A stretch of DNA of 64,000 nt, from assembly GCA_963575745.1 (NCBI GenBank), contig CAUYUJ010017649.1:801313-865312 (forward strand), read 5' to 3'. The position numbers were made by a program, and so were the translations under genes. Shown here in pieces: positions 19,912 through 30,474 of this stretch. Origin of the DNA: Prorocentrum cordatum (lineage: Eukaryota > Sar > Dinophyceae > Prorocentrales > Prorocentraceae). The notes under the pieces were generated by a model. It searched no databases and was not told where the DNA came from. It was given only the letters and a program-made list of their open reading frames with translations. Positions within the stretch are counted from its first letter, which is position 1, and each line of letters opens with the position of its first letter.

Positions 19912-20223
19912 GTCACAGCCTCAACCTCAGCCTGCCTCAGCCTCAGCCTCAGCCTCAGCCTCAGCCTCAGCCTCAGCCTCAGCCTTCAGCCTCAGCCTCT
20001 GCCTTCAGCCTCGGCCTCAGCCTCAGCCTGCCTCAGCCTCAGCCTGCATCAGCCTCAGCCTCAGCCTCAGCCTGCCTCAGCATCAGCCTGCCTCAGCCTC
20101 AGCCTGCCTCAGCCTCAGCCTCAGCCTGCTTCAGCCTCAGCCTCAGTCTGCCTTCAGCCTCGGCCTCAGCCTCAGCCTGCCTCAGCCTCAGCCTGCCTCG
20201 GCCGCAGCATCAGCCTGCCTCAG
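19912..20223 (+). repeat. CAGCCT hexamer repeat
   Basis: Imperfect tandem CAGCCT with CAGCCTG variants. Every frame is open, which produces long artificial Ser/Ala/Leu/Pro/Gln ORFs. Confidence 0.9.
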
Positions 20224-20588
20224 CATTCAAAATGTGGCCCAGGAACGGAGTTCTGGGAACTAGAAGAACACGAAGTGGCCTACAGTTGGCTCCGGGCATT
20301 CAAAATGTGGCCCAGGAGTGCAGTTCTGGGAACTTGAAGAACACGAAGTGGCCTACAGTTGGCTCCGGGCATCCAAAATGTGGCCCGGGAATGGAGTTCT
20401 GGGAAGTCGAAGAGCACGAAGTGGCCTACAGTTGGCTCCGGGCATCCAAAATGTGGCCCGGGAATGGAGTTCTGGGAAGTCGAAGAGCACGAAGTGGCCT
20501 ACAGTTGGCTCCGGGCATTCAGAATGTGGCCCGGACATGGAGTTCTGGGAGGTCGAAGAGCACGAAGTGTGTGACTGTTTGCGAAAAA
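20224..20588 (+). repeat. 73-bp tandem repeat, five copies
   Basis: Unit starts are 20224, 20297, 20370, 20443 and 20516. The core words are AAAATGTGGCCC, GGAGTTCTGGGAA, GAGCACGAAGTGGCC and TACAGTTGGCTCCGG. As 73 is not a multiple of three, successive units are read in different frames, yet long frames remain open on both strands. Confidence 0.92.
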
Positions 20589-20703
20589 CGAATGCGGCGG
20601 CAGCCGTGCCGGGTCCCACCCCGGGTCCCGCCCCGACCCCCCTGAGGAGTCATGATGCTCTCTTTCGAGACCACTAGAAAACTGTCAATCTTCGCTGTTA
20701 GGA

Positions 20704-20768
20704 AACTAGGGCTCTAACGAATGGTTGAATTTCGAAAACAAAATTTTCAACCGACCGAAAGTCAAAAA
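20704..20768 (+). repeat. Trailer fragment between the two E copies
   Basis: CTCTAACGAATGGTTGAATT and TTTTCAACCGACCGAAAGTC are the same words as in other satellite-element trailers. This shows E1 and E2 are separate insertions into one trailer. Confidence 0.75.
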
Positions 20769-21794
20769 TTATCCCGGCAAAGCAACCAAACAGCGATGTG
20801 TAGAAGCATATCTGAAAGCATTCCCCTTAAGATTCAAATGAAAATCCAGTTGTAGAATTCTGCTGTTCTCGCAGTCGTAGTCGCGTTCGCGATGACAGTC
20901 GCAGCGGCAACGGCAGTCGCAGTCACAGCCTCAACCTCAGCCTGCCTCAGCCTCAGCCTCAGCCTGCCTCAGCCTCAGCCTGCCTCAGCCTCAGCCTCAG
21001 CCTGCAGCCTCAGCCTCAGTCTGCCTTCAGCCTCGGCCTCAGCCTCAGCCTGCCTCAGCCTCAGCCTGCATCAGCCTCAGCCTCAGCCTCAGCCTGCCTC
21101 AGCATCAGCCTGCCTCAGCCTCAGCCTCAGCCTGCCTCAGCCTCGGCCTCAGTCTGCTTCAGCCTCAGCCTCAGTCTGCCTTCAGCCTCGGCCTCAGCCT
21201 CAGCCTGCCTCAGCCCCAGCCTGCCTCGACCGCAGCATCAGCCTGCCTCAGCATTCAAAATGTGGCCCAGGAAAGGAAGTTCTGGGAAGTCGAAGAGCAC
21301 GAAGTTGCTTACAGTTGGCTACGGGCCTTCAAAATGTGGCCCGGGAATAGAGTTCTGGGAACACGAAGAGCACGAAGTGGCATAGAGTTGGCTCCGCGCA
21401 TTCAAAATGTGGCCCAGGAATGGAGTTCTGGGAACTCGAAGAGCACGAAGTGGCCTACAGTTGGCTCCGGGCATTCAAAATGTGGCCCGGGAATGGAGTT
21501 CTGGGGACTCGAAGACCACGAAGTGGCCTACAGTTGGCTCCGGGCATTCAAAATGTGGCCCGGGAATGGAGTTCTGGGAAGTCGAAGAGCACGAAGTGGC
21601 CTACAGTTGGCTCCGGGCATTCAGAATGTGGCCCGGGAATGGAGTTCTGGGAGGTCGAAGAGCACGAAGTGTGTGACTGTTGGCTTAAAACGACTTCTGC
21701 GGCACCCTGTCCGGCACCCGCCCAGACCCCCCTGTGGAGTCATCTGCTGCTGTCTTTTTAGCCCATTAGAAACCTATCAGTCTTCGCTGTTAGG
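20769..21794 (+). mobile_element. Element E, copy 2
   Basis: Same start (TTATCCCGGCAAAGCAACC) and end (TCTTCGCTGTTAGG) as copy 1. CAGCCT repeats cover about 20922-21251. 73-bp units start at 21252, 21326, 21399, 21472, 21545 and 21618. The left flank is GTCAAAAA and the right flank TAAAAAGTACGTCGAG, so AAAAA may be a target-site duplication. Confidence 0.65.
21252..21690 (+). repeat. 73-bp tandem repeat, six copies
   Basis: Spacing is 73 or 74 bp. The unit is the same as at 20224-20588 with few substitutions. Copy number differs between the two E elements (5 versus 6), so the array expands or contracts. Confidence 0.9.
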
Positions 21795-22860
21795 TAAAAA
21801 GTACGTCGAGATTTTTCTTGCCAACTAGCTCTCCAGCGCCCCGGAATCACTCTTAAGCTTCGAGCAACTAGCGAAGGGAAGCTCTACGAGTTACTGGGCG
21901 CCGTAAACCGTCAACCTTTCTTACCGCCGGGGGACTCGTAGAGCTTCCTTGCCATCTATAATGTCCCAAAAATTGGCAGAGAACGAATGGTTTCTCAGCC
22001 TCCGCTGATAGCAGACTCCAATACAAGACTAAGTTCAGAGCTCTAGATGCAAGAGACGCACGCGCCTCATTATGCTGAATCGATTGATGTGCGTACGAGC
22101 TCTGTGGCCCTCCCATATATCAAGTTAAACACAGAAACCGACAGCATCTGTCAAGGTGAGTCGAGTAATACGAATAGGTTCACGGATCTAGCTCGAGTAG
22201 CAGACCGAATTCAGACCTCTGGATGCCATGGATGATTGCGCCTGATGATTTCGAATGCGTTCTGTAAGTATAGCCGTCCTACAGCTCGAGTTCAGTCCAG
22301 AAAGACAGCATCTCTCAAGATGACTCGAATAATACGAATAGGTTCGTGAAGATAGCTCGAGTAGCAGACCGAGTTCAGACCTCTAGATGCAACGGATGAA
22401 CGCGCCTGATGATTCTGGATCGGTGTCTTTTAATGTGAGCTCTGTAGCTGTCGTCCAGCTCGAGTTGAGTACAGAAAACCGACAGCGCTATTAAGATGAT
22501 TCGAATAATACGAATAGTTTCGCGGATCTAGCTCGGGTAGCAGACCGAGTTCAGACCTCTAGATGCAACAGACGAACGCGCCTGATGATTCTAAGAGGGT
22601 TCCTGTTAATACCAACTCTGTAGCTGTCGTATAGCTCGAGTTATGTTCAGAAAACCGTCACCGCGTGTCAAGATGACCCAAAACGGCCGATCCCGCCGCA
22701 GTGCTTTTTGACAGTAAGATCTACCCGATCGATCTGCGATTGAGACGGCGAGCGGGAATAAGATCGAATATCACTGGAAAAATACTAGATCTCAAACGAA
22801 TTGAGGAATTTTCTGAACAAAATTTTCAACCGACCAAAAGTCATAAAAAAGTCCGTCGAG
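21795..22860 (+). mobile_element. Composite element: trailer end, module A, satellite, trailer
   Basis: A C-type module ends GAAGCTCTACGAGTTA|CTGG. Module A (21894-21946) has lost part of its left arm (GCGCCGTAAACC). Four monomers cover about 22010-22680. The trailer runs to CCGTCGAGA at 22861, where the next module A (split) starts. Confidence 0.68.
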
Positions 22861-22890
22861 ACAAGCGCCGTCGGTGAACTGTCAACCTGG

Positions 22891-24934
22891 TCTTTTTTTT
22901 TGCGTCCTTGCTGGGACCATCTTGGCCACTGAGGCCAGGTCCAACGAAGTCTCAGGCGAAGCGAAGCCTCAAAATTGTCAAGCAAGCAGTCCGCTCTTAT
23001 AGAGAAACAGAAACATGCATGACCAAAGACGTTCGCACAACCTGTGGGAGAACATCGCAGATGCGCTCCGCCGCTGATAACATTGTATCAGGGATAAGAC
23101 CTAGGTCCGTAGGCGCAGTATACACACAACCCTACAACAGTGAGAACACTGAAGAGGCGAGACTAAAACTACGACAAGAGAGCCAGGAGACCTGGCCAAG
23201 AACTGAACATGCACACACTGAATTATTAGAGCTCAAACAAATGCATATGCACACACTGAATGACCACACGAGGCAATCACAATCTGAAAGACTATGCACT
23301 GAATAAGGATGCACTGAATGACCACACGAGGCAATCACAATCAACAATCCAATACAATTCAGCGTACAATACACAGAGAGGTAATGTATGCAGACAATCA
23401 TGTTCAAAGCTGCCCTTTCGTTTGCCTTTTCCTCTGCCTTTGCGGCTACCTCTAGAGCTCCCACCGTTATCGGGAGAAACTCTGCTCTGGGAAGATTCGG
23501 GAACCAACTTTTGATGTCCAGTCTTGGCTATCACATCCGAAGCGACACGGACAAACGACGACCCCGAAGGAGAGGCGATTCGTCCACGTGGCGACGTAAT
23601 TCTGAGCTCTTGGGGCTCCCACATTTGCTGTAGTCTCCGGGTGTCTGCTGCGAGTCTCCGCGGGTCTGCGCGACTGGCACTCTCGAAGAGTCCGTCTGGA
23701 ACAAAACTGAAACAATCGACAATGTACCCTGGAGCTTTAAACCTGGCCTCCTCGGCACGGTCCATTTTCCCCGTCACGAAACGGTGAGATTTGAGACAAT
23801 CCAAAAGTTCTCCCAGAAACGACTGAACATGATCCGTGAGGTTGAACAAATTATGAAACCAAAATGATACATGATGTTTTGGGATAGTCATTGGCTCTGT
23901 CTTGAGGTCTACGAATAATTCAAGCCCCTGGATTAAATACTGCAGCGCAATCTGGTCGGTGAACCCCTTCTGGGCAGTGCTCCTGTCAATCCATGTTTTG
24001 ACGTCGTCCTGGAAAGTGAACTGAGTTTGCACACCGGCGTCCTTCAAAGTGAACTGAGTATGCACGCCAGCATCCATTGAAGTGAACTGAGTTTGCACAC
24101 AGGCGTCCTCGCAAGTGAACTGAGTTTGCACGCCGGCACCCATTGAAGATACTCGAATGCTTTGAGAATGCACTTGGACCTCAGCATCAATTGAGGACAC
24201 TCGAATGCTCTGAAAGGGACAGTGCACTTCGTCAACCTGGACACCAGCATCAATTGAAAATACTCGAATGCTTTGAGAAGGATATTAGACCTCGTCAACC
24301 TGGACCCCAGCATCAATAGCAGAAGAAAAACCGCGAAGTGCAACGGAATCAACTTTCGGGCAGCCATCAGAGGGATGGAGTACTGCTGTCAACAACTCAT
24401 TAGGCTGAGCATCCAACTCTGCATGCAAGACCGTGTCACGGGCGACTAGGCCTTCGAGCACCAACGGAAGAGGACAATTCGGTCGAACCCATCCAAGTTG
24501 GCAAGCCCGAGCCCGACGCAAACACCTGGATGCGAGACTCCGCACATGAGGCATCTGGCACAAACAAGACCACAAATTATAGGTAGATGGCAGAAAACTG
24601 AGGGAAGATGTGTGAGGACACCTGAGAGATCACAACAATGAAATACTGCAAATTGAACAATATGCAATCCACACAAGGCAGATCTGAAAGAACAGAGACT
24701 TACGAGCACCACACTAGACGGTGAGGAACAAGTCAGCGTATACAAATTGCCACCACCAAACCGCAACAAGAAATGGATATGAGAGACCAACAATGACAAG
24801 CAGGATGCACAGGGAGATGGGCAGTTGCGTAAGCAGCGCAAAACAACACGCTAGCTCAGAGTTCACCTTCGCGGAGGTTCCCCAGGCAGGAGAAAATGAA
24901 CGCTCGCGGAGCCTTGAGCCTTGAGCCTTGAGCC
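22891..24934 (-). mobile_element. Probable retroposed trans-spliced cDNA (processed retrogene)
   Basis: On the minus strand the 5' end is GGCTCAAG followed by two further GCTCAAG units (plus 24911-24934), consistent with tandem relics of the dinoflagellate spliced leader. The 3' end is a run of nine A (plus 22893-22901) at the module A loop. The body has a long 5' part without clear homology, one ORF and a 3' part with a direct repeat of about 30 bp (TGATTGCCTCGTGTGGTCAT). No RT or endonuclease is present. The simplest reading is an mRNA mobilised in trans by a module-A-targeting LINE. Confidence 0.6.
23292..24575 (-). pseudogene. Hypothetical repeat-bearing protein in the retrogene
   Basis: One minus-strand frame interrupted by a single TAA near 24285. 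Before the stop it reads LHPSDGCPKVDSVALRGFSS, then IDAGVQVDEV. After it come repeats of QSIRVSSIDAGVQV type, then five units of (D/G)AGVQTQFT type (about 24010-24150). A region of about 170 residues without recognisable domain follows (TDQIALQYLIQGLELFVDLK, VSFWFHNLFNL), then a basic Gly/Ser/Arg/Lys tail (GSSRGSRKGRGKGKRKGS), possibly RNA-binding. I do not recognise the family. The DNA for VQVDEV contains CGTCAACCTGG (plus strand) at about 24230 and 24293, identical to the LINE landing motif. Confidence 0.45.
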
Positions 24935-24955
24935 GGGAACCTCGTAGAGCTCTTT

Positions 24956-25568
24956 ACATGCATAAGAGCGCTTAGGTTTAAAGCAGACAGCTTATTGGAG
25001 CATTTCTATAAAAACGTTGAGTTTTCATTTTTGGTTCTCAACTTTAGGTTGGTTGCCCCTAATTTTCCGATAGTAAAACTGGATCTAGAGAGCTAAGCTG
25101 CTCTGGGAAAGAATTTTGTATCCAATGCTCGGCGCAAAAATCTGCTTTCCGAAAATTAATGTCAAATATCTTTCAAATATTAGCACAACCAACCCAAAGT
25201 TATCACATTCTCTCTGGTCGGGTCGACCAACTAGCTCCACCCTGCGCTGGAATCCCTCTAGCTCATCGATGCCGAAGAGCTCTACGAGGTATTTTTCTTG
25301 CCAACTAGCTCTCCAGCGCCCGGAATTACTCTTAAGCTTCCAGCACTGGGCGCTGGCGGTAAACCGTCAACCTTTCTTACCGCCGGGGGACTCGTAGAGC
25401 TTCCTGACACATATTATGTCCAAAGAATTAGCAGAGAACAAATATTTACTGCGCGCCGGCGGTAAACCGTCAACCTTTCTTACCGCCGGGGGACTCGTAG
25501 AGCTCCCTGACCATGCATAATGTCGGGAAATAATTGCAGATAACGAAAAGATTTTCAAGCGACCGCCC
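24956..25568 (+). repeat. Hairpin-element bodies with B, C and two A modules
   Basis: The body from 24956 (TTACATGCATAAGAGCGC) runs to a module B (about 25230-25290), then TTTTTCTTGCCAA, a C fragment, and modules A at 25346 and 25449. The two A modules lie 103 bp apart, each followed by the same leader (GACTCGTAGAGC, TGTC..AAA). This suggests a second copy inserted into the leader of the first. Confidence 0.62.
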
Positions 25569-25975
25569 CCGAAGGGCCCCTTCTCTCTCCGGGTTTTTCC
25601 CGGAGAGCTCTCAGAGAGCTAGAGGGTTTTAGATTAGAAGCCGGACGGTGGTGGTGCCCGCCAGCAGCCCATCTCCGCCGGTCCACGATCCCCGCAGCGC
25701 CTCGCCCGGCCCGGCAGCGTGTCCGCAGCAATGCAGGATCGCTTCACAAGGGTTTGAGAGAGCTCTTCAGGCGCCCAGGGGGGCGTGACAGAGCTCTGCA
25801 GGCAGGCACGCGTCCACGCGCGCCTGCACGCGTGCAGGCACGCAAGGGGGCGCGCCTGGCAGTGCTTTCGAAGCGCTTCCGGGGGCCCCCAGCAGCTCAC
25901 AAGGAAAGATTTCCTGGCCCGGAAGGTGTCTTCGCTCTTCGGGTTTTGGACGCTACCAAGTGAACGCTACCAAGT
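25569..25975 (+). mobile_element. Family D element, copy 1
   Basis: Begins near CCCGAAGGGCCCC with TCTCTCCGGG and GAGAGCTCTCAGAGAGC, and ends GGGTTTTGGACGCTACCAAG. The centre has the perfect palindrome GCCTGCACGCGTGCAGGC (about 25829-25846), centred on ACGCGT. Other copies are at 29.4, 29.8, 30.5, 34.6 and 34.9 kb. No coding function seen. Confidence 0.65.
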
Positions 25976-26929
25976 TGCAGAGAACGAAAAGATTTTCAAG
26001 CGATTTCAGACCTCTCGACGCAACAGCCGAACGCCCCTGATGCTTCTGGATCGTTTTCTGTGCGCACGAGCTCTCTAGCTCCTACAGCCCGAGTTACGTG
26101 CGAAAATCGATAGCACCTCTTTAGAAGACTCGAGCAATACGAATAGTTTCGCGAACCTAGCTCGAGTATCAGACCGAGATCAGACCTCTGAATGGGACAG
26201 ACGGACGCGTCTAATGTCTCTGAATCGATTCCTGTGATTGCCAGCCCAGCAGCCCCTCTATAGCCCGAGTTGTGTGCAGGAAACCGACAGCACCTCTCAA
26301 GATGACTCAAACAATACGGAAGGTTCGCGCCTAGCTCGAGCAGCAGACCGAATTCCGAGCTCTAGATTCGACGGGCGAACGCGCCCGATGTCTTCAAATC
26401 GATTCCTGTGATTATCAGCCCTGTAGCCATCCTACAGCCCGAGTTAAGTAAAGAGAACTAACAGTACCTCTCAAGATGACTCGAAAGATACGAACAGTTT
26501 CGCGAACCTAGCAACCAACCGAGTTCAGGGCTCTGGATTCAAAAGACAAACACGCCCGATAATTCTGAATCGTTTCTGACCTGGTCACGGCCGGGAACGT
26601 CGTAGAGCTGCTTCCACCCGTGAGAGTGCTTAGAGTCGGAAGAGAGAGCTTGTGGAGGCATTTCACGAGAGTCGAAAGAGAGAGCTTCTGCAGGCATTTC
26701 TCGAAAAAAATCAACATTGATTCTTTTCATGTCGAGATGAAGTTGGTTGCTTCAAGTGATTTGATAGTAAATTCACGCCTAGAGAGTTTATATTAAGACG
26801 CAGAGACCCTCATAGTTGTTCACAGGTACAAAACATCTGCTCCTTCAAAATAAATGGTCAAATAACTCTGAAATCTTAGCGGAACCGACCAAAAGTTGCC
26901 ACATTGCCCTTTCTGCTCGGGTCGACGAA
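25976..26929 (+). repeat. Satellite monomers with a half module A and element body
   Basis: Diverged monomers at about 26000-26575. A truncated module A follows with only the right half (CCTGGTCACGGCCGGGAACG, about 26578-26610). A very similar stretch recurs at about 28195-28390, a local duplication. Then a non-satellite body runs to the flank GGTCGACGAA. Confidence 0.55.
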
Positions 26930-27420
26930 CTAGCTTCATCCCGCGCCGGAATTCCTCTAGCTCATCGATGCCGAAGAGCTCTACGAGGTATTCAGACGCA
27001 GAGGCCCTCACAATCTACCGATGCAAAAAATATGGTTTCTTAAGATCAATGGTCAAATATCTTTGAAATCTTAGCAAAACCGATCGGAACCGGCGGTGAA
27101 TCAACCAGGGCACCGCCGGGGCCCTCGTAGAGCTCTTTCCTCACACGGCGCTCCTCGGTAAGCATGAAGAAATCGTCTAGAGCACGATCTGAGAAACTCG
27201 AAAAATCACGTTTTTCTGTTTTTATGTAACGTGGGTTCCTCCAAGTGATTTGATAGTAATACTGCAGCTACGGACCTGAAAATTTAACTAGCAGACGCGC
27301 CTTAACCCACTACAGGTGCGAAAAATCTGGTTTCTCAGAATAAATGGTCAAATATCTTTCAAACATTTCCAAAAACCACCCAAAAGTTACCACTTTGTCC
27401 TTTCTGGCCAGGTCGACCAA
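26930..27420 (+). repeat. Module B, element body and a divergent module A
   Basis: Module B 26930-26992 ends GAGCTCTACGAGG|TATT. Module A at about 27085-27135 has GGCGGTGA and GGGCACCGCC with a shortened loop. The body to 27420 contains GGTCAAATATCTTTC. Confidence 0.55.
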
Positions 27421-28726
27421 CTGGACGCCGGCGGTAAACCGTCAACCTTTCTTACCGCCGGGGGACTCGTAGAGCTTCCTGACCATATATAATCTCGAAA
27501 AAAAATGCAGAGAACGAAGTTTTTCAGCCTAAGCGATTTCAGACCTCTCGATGCAATAGCCGAACGCCCCTCATGCTTCTCGATCGTTTTCTCTGCGCAC
27601 GAGCTCTGTAGCTCTCCTACAGCCCGAGTTACGTGCAAAAATCGACAGCACCTCTCAAGACCACTCGAACAATACAAATAGTTTCGCGAATCTAGCTCGA
27701 GTATCAGACCGAGTTCAGACATCTGAATGCAACAGGCGGACGCGCCTGATGTCTCCAAATCGATTCCTGTGACTATCAGCCCTGCACACCCCTCACAGCC
27801 CGAGTTAAGTGCAGAAAACCGACAGCACCTCTGAAGATGACTCGAACAATACGAATAGTTTCACGGACCTAGCTCGGGCAGCAGACAGGGTTCAGAGCTC
27901 TGAATGCGACAGACGGACGCGACTGATGTCTCCGAATCGATTCCAGTGACTACCAGCCCTGCAGCCCCCTTACAGCTCGAGTTCAGTGCAGAAAACAAAT
28001 AGCACCTCTCAAGATGACTCGAAGAATACAAATAGTTTTGCGGACCTAGCTCGGGCAGCACACCGAGTTCTGAGCTCTGCATTTGGCAAGCAGACGCGCC
28101 TGACGTCTCCGAATCGATTCCTGTAAGCACGAGCCCTGTAGCTCCCCTACAGCCCGAGTTAAGTGCAGAAAACTGACAGCACCTCGCAAGATGACTCGAA
28201 CGATACGAACAGTTTCGCGAACCTAGCAACCAACCGAGTTCAGGGCTCTGGATTCAACAGACAAACACGCCCGATAATTCTGAATCGTTTCTGACCTGGT
28301 CACGGCCGGGACCGTCGTAGAGCTGCTTCCACCCGTGAGAGTGCTCAGAGTCGGAAGAGAGAGCTTGTGGAGGCATTTCACGAGAGTCGGGCAGCAGACC
28401 GAGTTCAGACCTCTAGATGGAACAGACGAACGCGCCTGATAATTTGCAATCGATTTCTGTGAGAATGAGCTATATAGCTGCCCTACAGCTCGAGAATACA
28501 AAATACCGACAACGCATATCAAGATGACTCGAAACAGCCGATCCCGCTGCGACGCTTTTTTGCAGAACTACTTACCCGATCGAGCAGAGATTGAGGCGAA
28601 CAGGAATAAGATCGAATATGGTCAGAAAAAATACTAGAACTCAAACGAACTGTTGAATTTCGAGAATAATATTTTGAACCGACCAAAAATCAGCAAAAGA
28701 TCCGTCGAGATTTTTCTTGCCAATTA
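27421..28726 (+). mobile_element. Composite hairpin/satellite element
   Basis: Module A 27421-27478 (A|CTGGACGCC), leader, about five monomers (27530-28560) including the half module A near 28293, then trailer to TTTTTCTTGCCAATTA|CTGG at 28727. Confidence 0.65.
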
Positions 28727-29384
28727 CTGGGCGCCGGCGGTAAACCGTCAACCTTCCTGACTGCCGGGGGACTCGTAGAGCGTCCTGAGCATATATAATG
28801 TCGCAGAGAACGAAATTTTTCAGCCTAAACGATTTCAGACCTCTCGATGCAACAGCCAAACAGCCCTCATGCTTCTGGATCGTTTTCTGTGCGCACGAGC
28901 TCCGTAGCTCTCCTACAGCCCGAGTTCCGCGCAAAAATCGACAGCACCTCTCAAGACCACTCGAACAATACAAATAGTTTCGCGAATCTAGCTCGAGTAT
29001 CAGACCGAGTTCAGCATCTGAATGCAACAGGCGGACGCGCCTGATCTCTCCGAATCGATTCCAGTGATTACCAGCCCTGCAGCCCCCTTACAGCCGGAGT
29101 TAAGTGCAGAAAATCGAGAGCTCTAACGAATGGTTGAATTTCGAGAACAAAATGTTCAACCAAGCAAAGGTCAGCAAAAGATCCGTCGATATTTTTCTTG
29201 CCAACTAGCTCTCCAGCGCCCGGGAATGTCCGTTAAGCTTCCAGCAATAACTTGCTAAGGGAAGCTCTACGATTTGCTCGTAAGCTTCCAGCAACGAGCT
29301 TAGGGAAGCTCTACGAGTTACTAGATCCACCCTGCGCCGGAATTCCTCTAGCTCATCGATGCCGAAGAGCTCTACGAGATACCT
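28727..29384 (+). mobile_element. Composite element followed by C and B modules
   Basis: Module A 28727-28785, two monomers to about 29115, a shortened trailer, two C-type tails (GGGAAGCTCTACGA, near 29265 and 29300), then module B 29322-29380. Confidence 0.6.
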
Positions 29385-29800
29385 ACACTTGGTAGCTTCC
29401 AAAACCCGAAGAGCGAAGACACCTTCCGGGGCAGAAAACTTGATAGCGTCCACAATCCGGAGAGCGAAGAGACCCCTGGGAACGAGAAATCTTCTCTGGA
29501 GAGGGCTCGCTGCTGGGAGCGCCCAGAAAAGGTTCGAAAGCACTGCCAGGCGTGCCTGCACGCGTGCCGGCACGCGTGGACGCGTGCCTGCCCAGAGCTC
29601 TGTCACACCCCCCTGGGGCGCCTGCAGAGCTCTCTCAAACCCTTCTGAAGCGATCCTGCATTGCTGCGGACACGCTGCCGGGCCGGGCGAGGCGCTGCGG
29701 GGATCGTCGAGGGGCAGTGATGGGCTGCGGGCGGGCACCACGACCGTCCGGCTTCTAATCGAAAACCGTCTAGCTCTCTAAGAGCTCTCCGGGAACATTG
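29385..29800 (-). mobile_element. Family D element, copy 2 (reverse)
   Basis: Starts ACTTGGTAGCTTCCAAAACC and has a second partial end 45 bp inside (ACTTGATAGCGTCCACAATC). GCCTGCACGCGTGCCGGCAC gives a damaged palindrome near 29550. It ends CTCTAAGAGCTCTCCGGG. Confidence 0.6.
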
Positions 29801-30084
29801 TCCTTTCTGGCCGGGACGAAACCCAAAGAGAAAAGAGACCCTTCGGGAACGGGAAAACGGAAAATCTTTCCTTGAGAGCTCTGGGAAGCTCCCCTGCAGC
29901 GCTGCTGAATCGCTGCCAAAAACGCTTCCATGCGTGCCTGCACGCGCGCAGGCACGCGTGGAAGCTTGCCGGAAACTCTCCCGGACCAGCTGCCGGGCCG
30001 GGCGAGGCGCTGCGGGGAACGTGGCGCGACGGAAAGGAGCCCCTGGCGGGCACAACCACCGTCCGGCTTCTAATACCTCGAAGA
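29801..30084 (-). mobile_element. Family D element, copy 3 (reverse)
   Basis: GAGAAAAGAGACCCTTCGGG leads to GCGTGCCTGCACGCGCGC and AGGCACGC, a near-palindrome at about 29930-29957. It ends near GTCCGGCTTCTAATACC. Confidence 0.55.
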
Positions 30085-30474
30085 GCTCTCCGTTATCGAT
30101 GAGCTAGAGGAAGTCCGGCGCGGGGTGGAGCTAGTTGGTCGACCCGGCCAGAAAGGACAAAGTGGTGACTTTGGGTCGGTTTTGCTCAGATTTGCAAGAT
30201 ATTTGACCATTTATTTTCAAAAAACAACTTTTTACGCCGAGCATTGGCATATAAACGTTGTTCCCTCAGCAGCTCAGCTCTCTAGAGTCAGTTTTAGTAT
30301 TAGTTCACTTCCCGGAACCGACTTCATGTTGATTCCGAAAAATCTGAATTTTACGTTTTTCTAGAAAAGCTTCCAAAAACTGTTCGCTCCCATCCAGAGC
30401 TTTCTTACGGGTGCAAATAGCTAGCTCTACGAGGTTCCCGGCGGTGACCAGGTCGACGGTTCACCGCCGGCGCC
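30085..30474 (-). mobile_element. Hairpin element: module B to reverse module A (TGA/TCA type)
   Basis: A B-type start (CTCTCCGTTATCGATGAGC) at about 30085-30140 is followed by the flank TTGGTCGACCCGGCCAGAAA, a body, and GAGCTCTACGAGG directly before reverse module A at 30424-30474 (GGCGGTGACC, GGTTCACCGCC). Confidence 0.62.

Larger units (their letters stand above)
19758..20703 (+). mobile_element. Element E, copy 1 (unclassified)
   Basis: Begins TTATCCCGGCAAAGCAACC and ends TCTTCGCTGTTAGG. In order: a 115-bp unique 5' part, a short GC-balanced stretch with GATGACAGTCGCAGCGG, a CAGCCT hexamer region (about 19912-20223), five 73-bp repeats (20224-20588), and a GC-rich 3' part (CCCGGGTCCCGCC). 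It interrupts a satellite-element trailer. There are no terminal inverted repeats and no transposase. Confidence 0.65.
22861..24955 (+). repeat. Module A split by a retroposed cDNA
   Basis: Left half 22862-22890 (AGCGCCGTCGGTGAACTG, TCAACCTGG). Right half 24932-24955 (GCCGGGAACCTCGTAGAGCTC). About 2.04 kb of minus-strand sequence with an A-tail lies between. Confidence 0.72.

Noticed and set aside
19882-20337. Plus-strand ORF rich in Ser/Leu/Ala/Pro/Gln
   Set aside because: Pure CAGCCT repeat translation; there is no reason to think it is a protein.
23132-23464. Minus-strand ORF rich in Cys/Ser/Leu (VIASCGHSVHP)
   Set aside because: It covers the directly repeated 3' part of the retrogene, downstream of its ORF, in another frame. 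Most likely 3' untranslated sequence.
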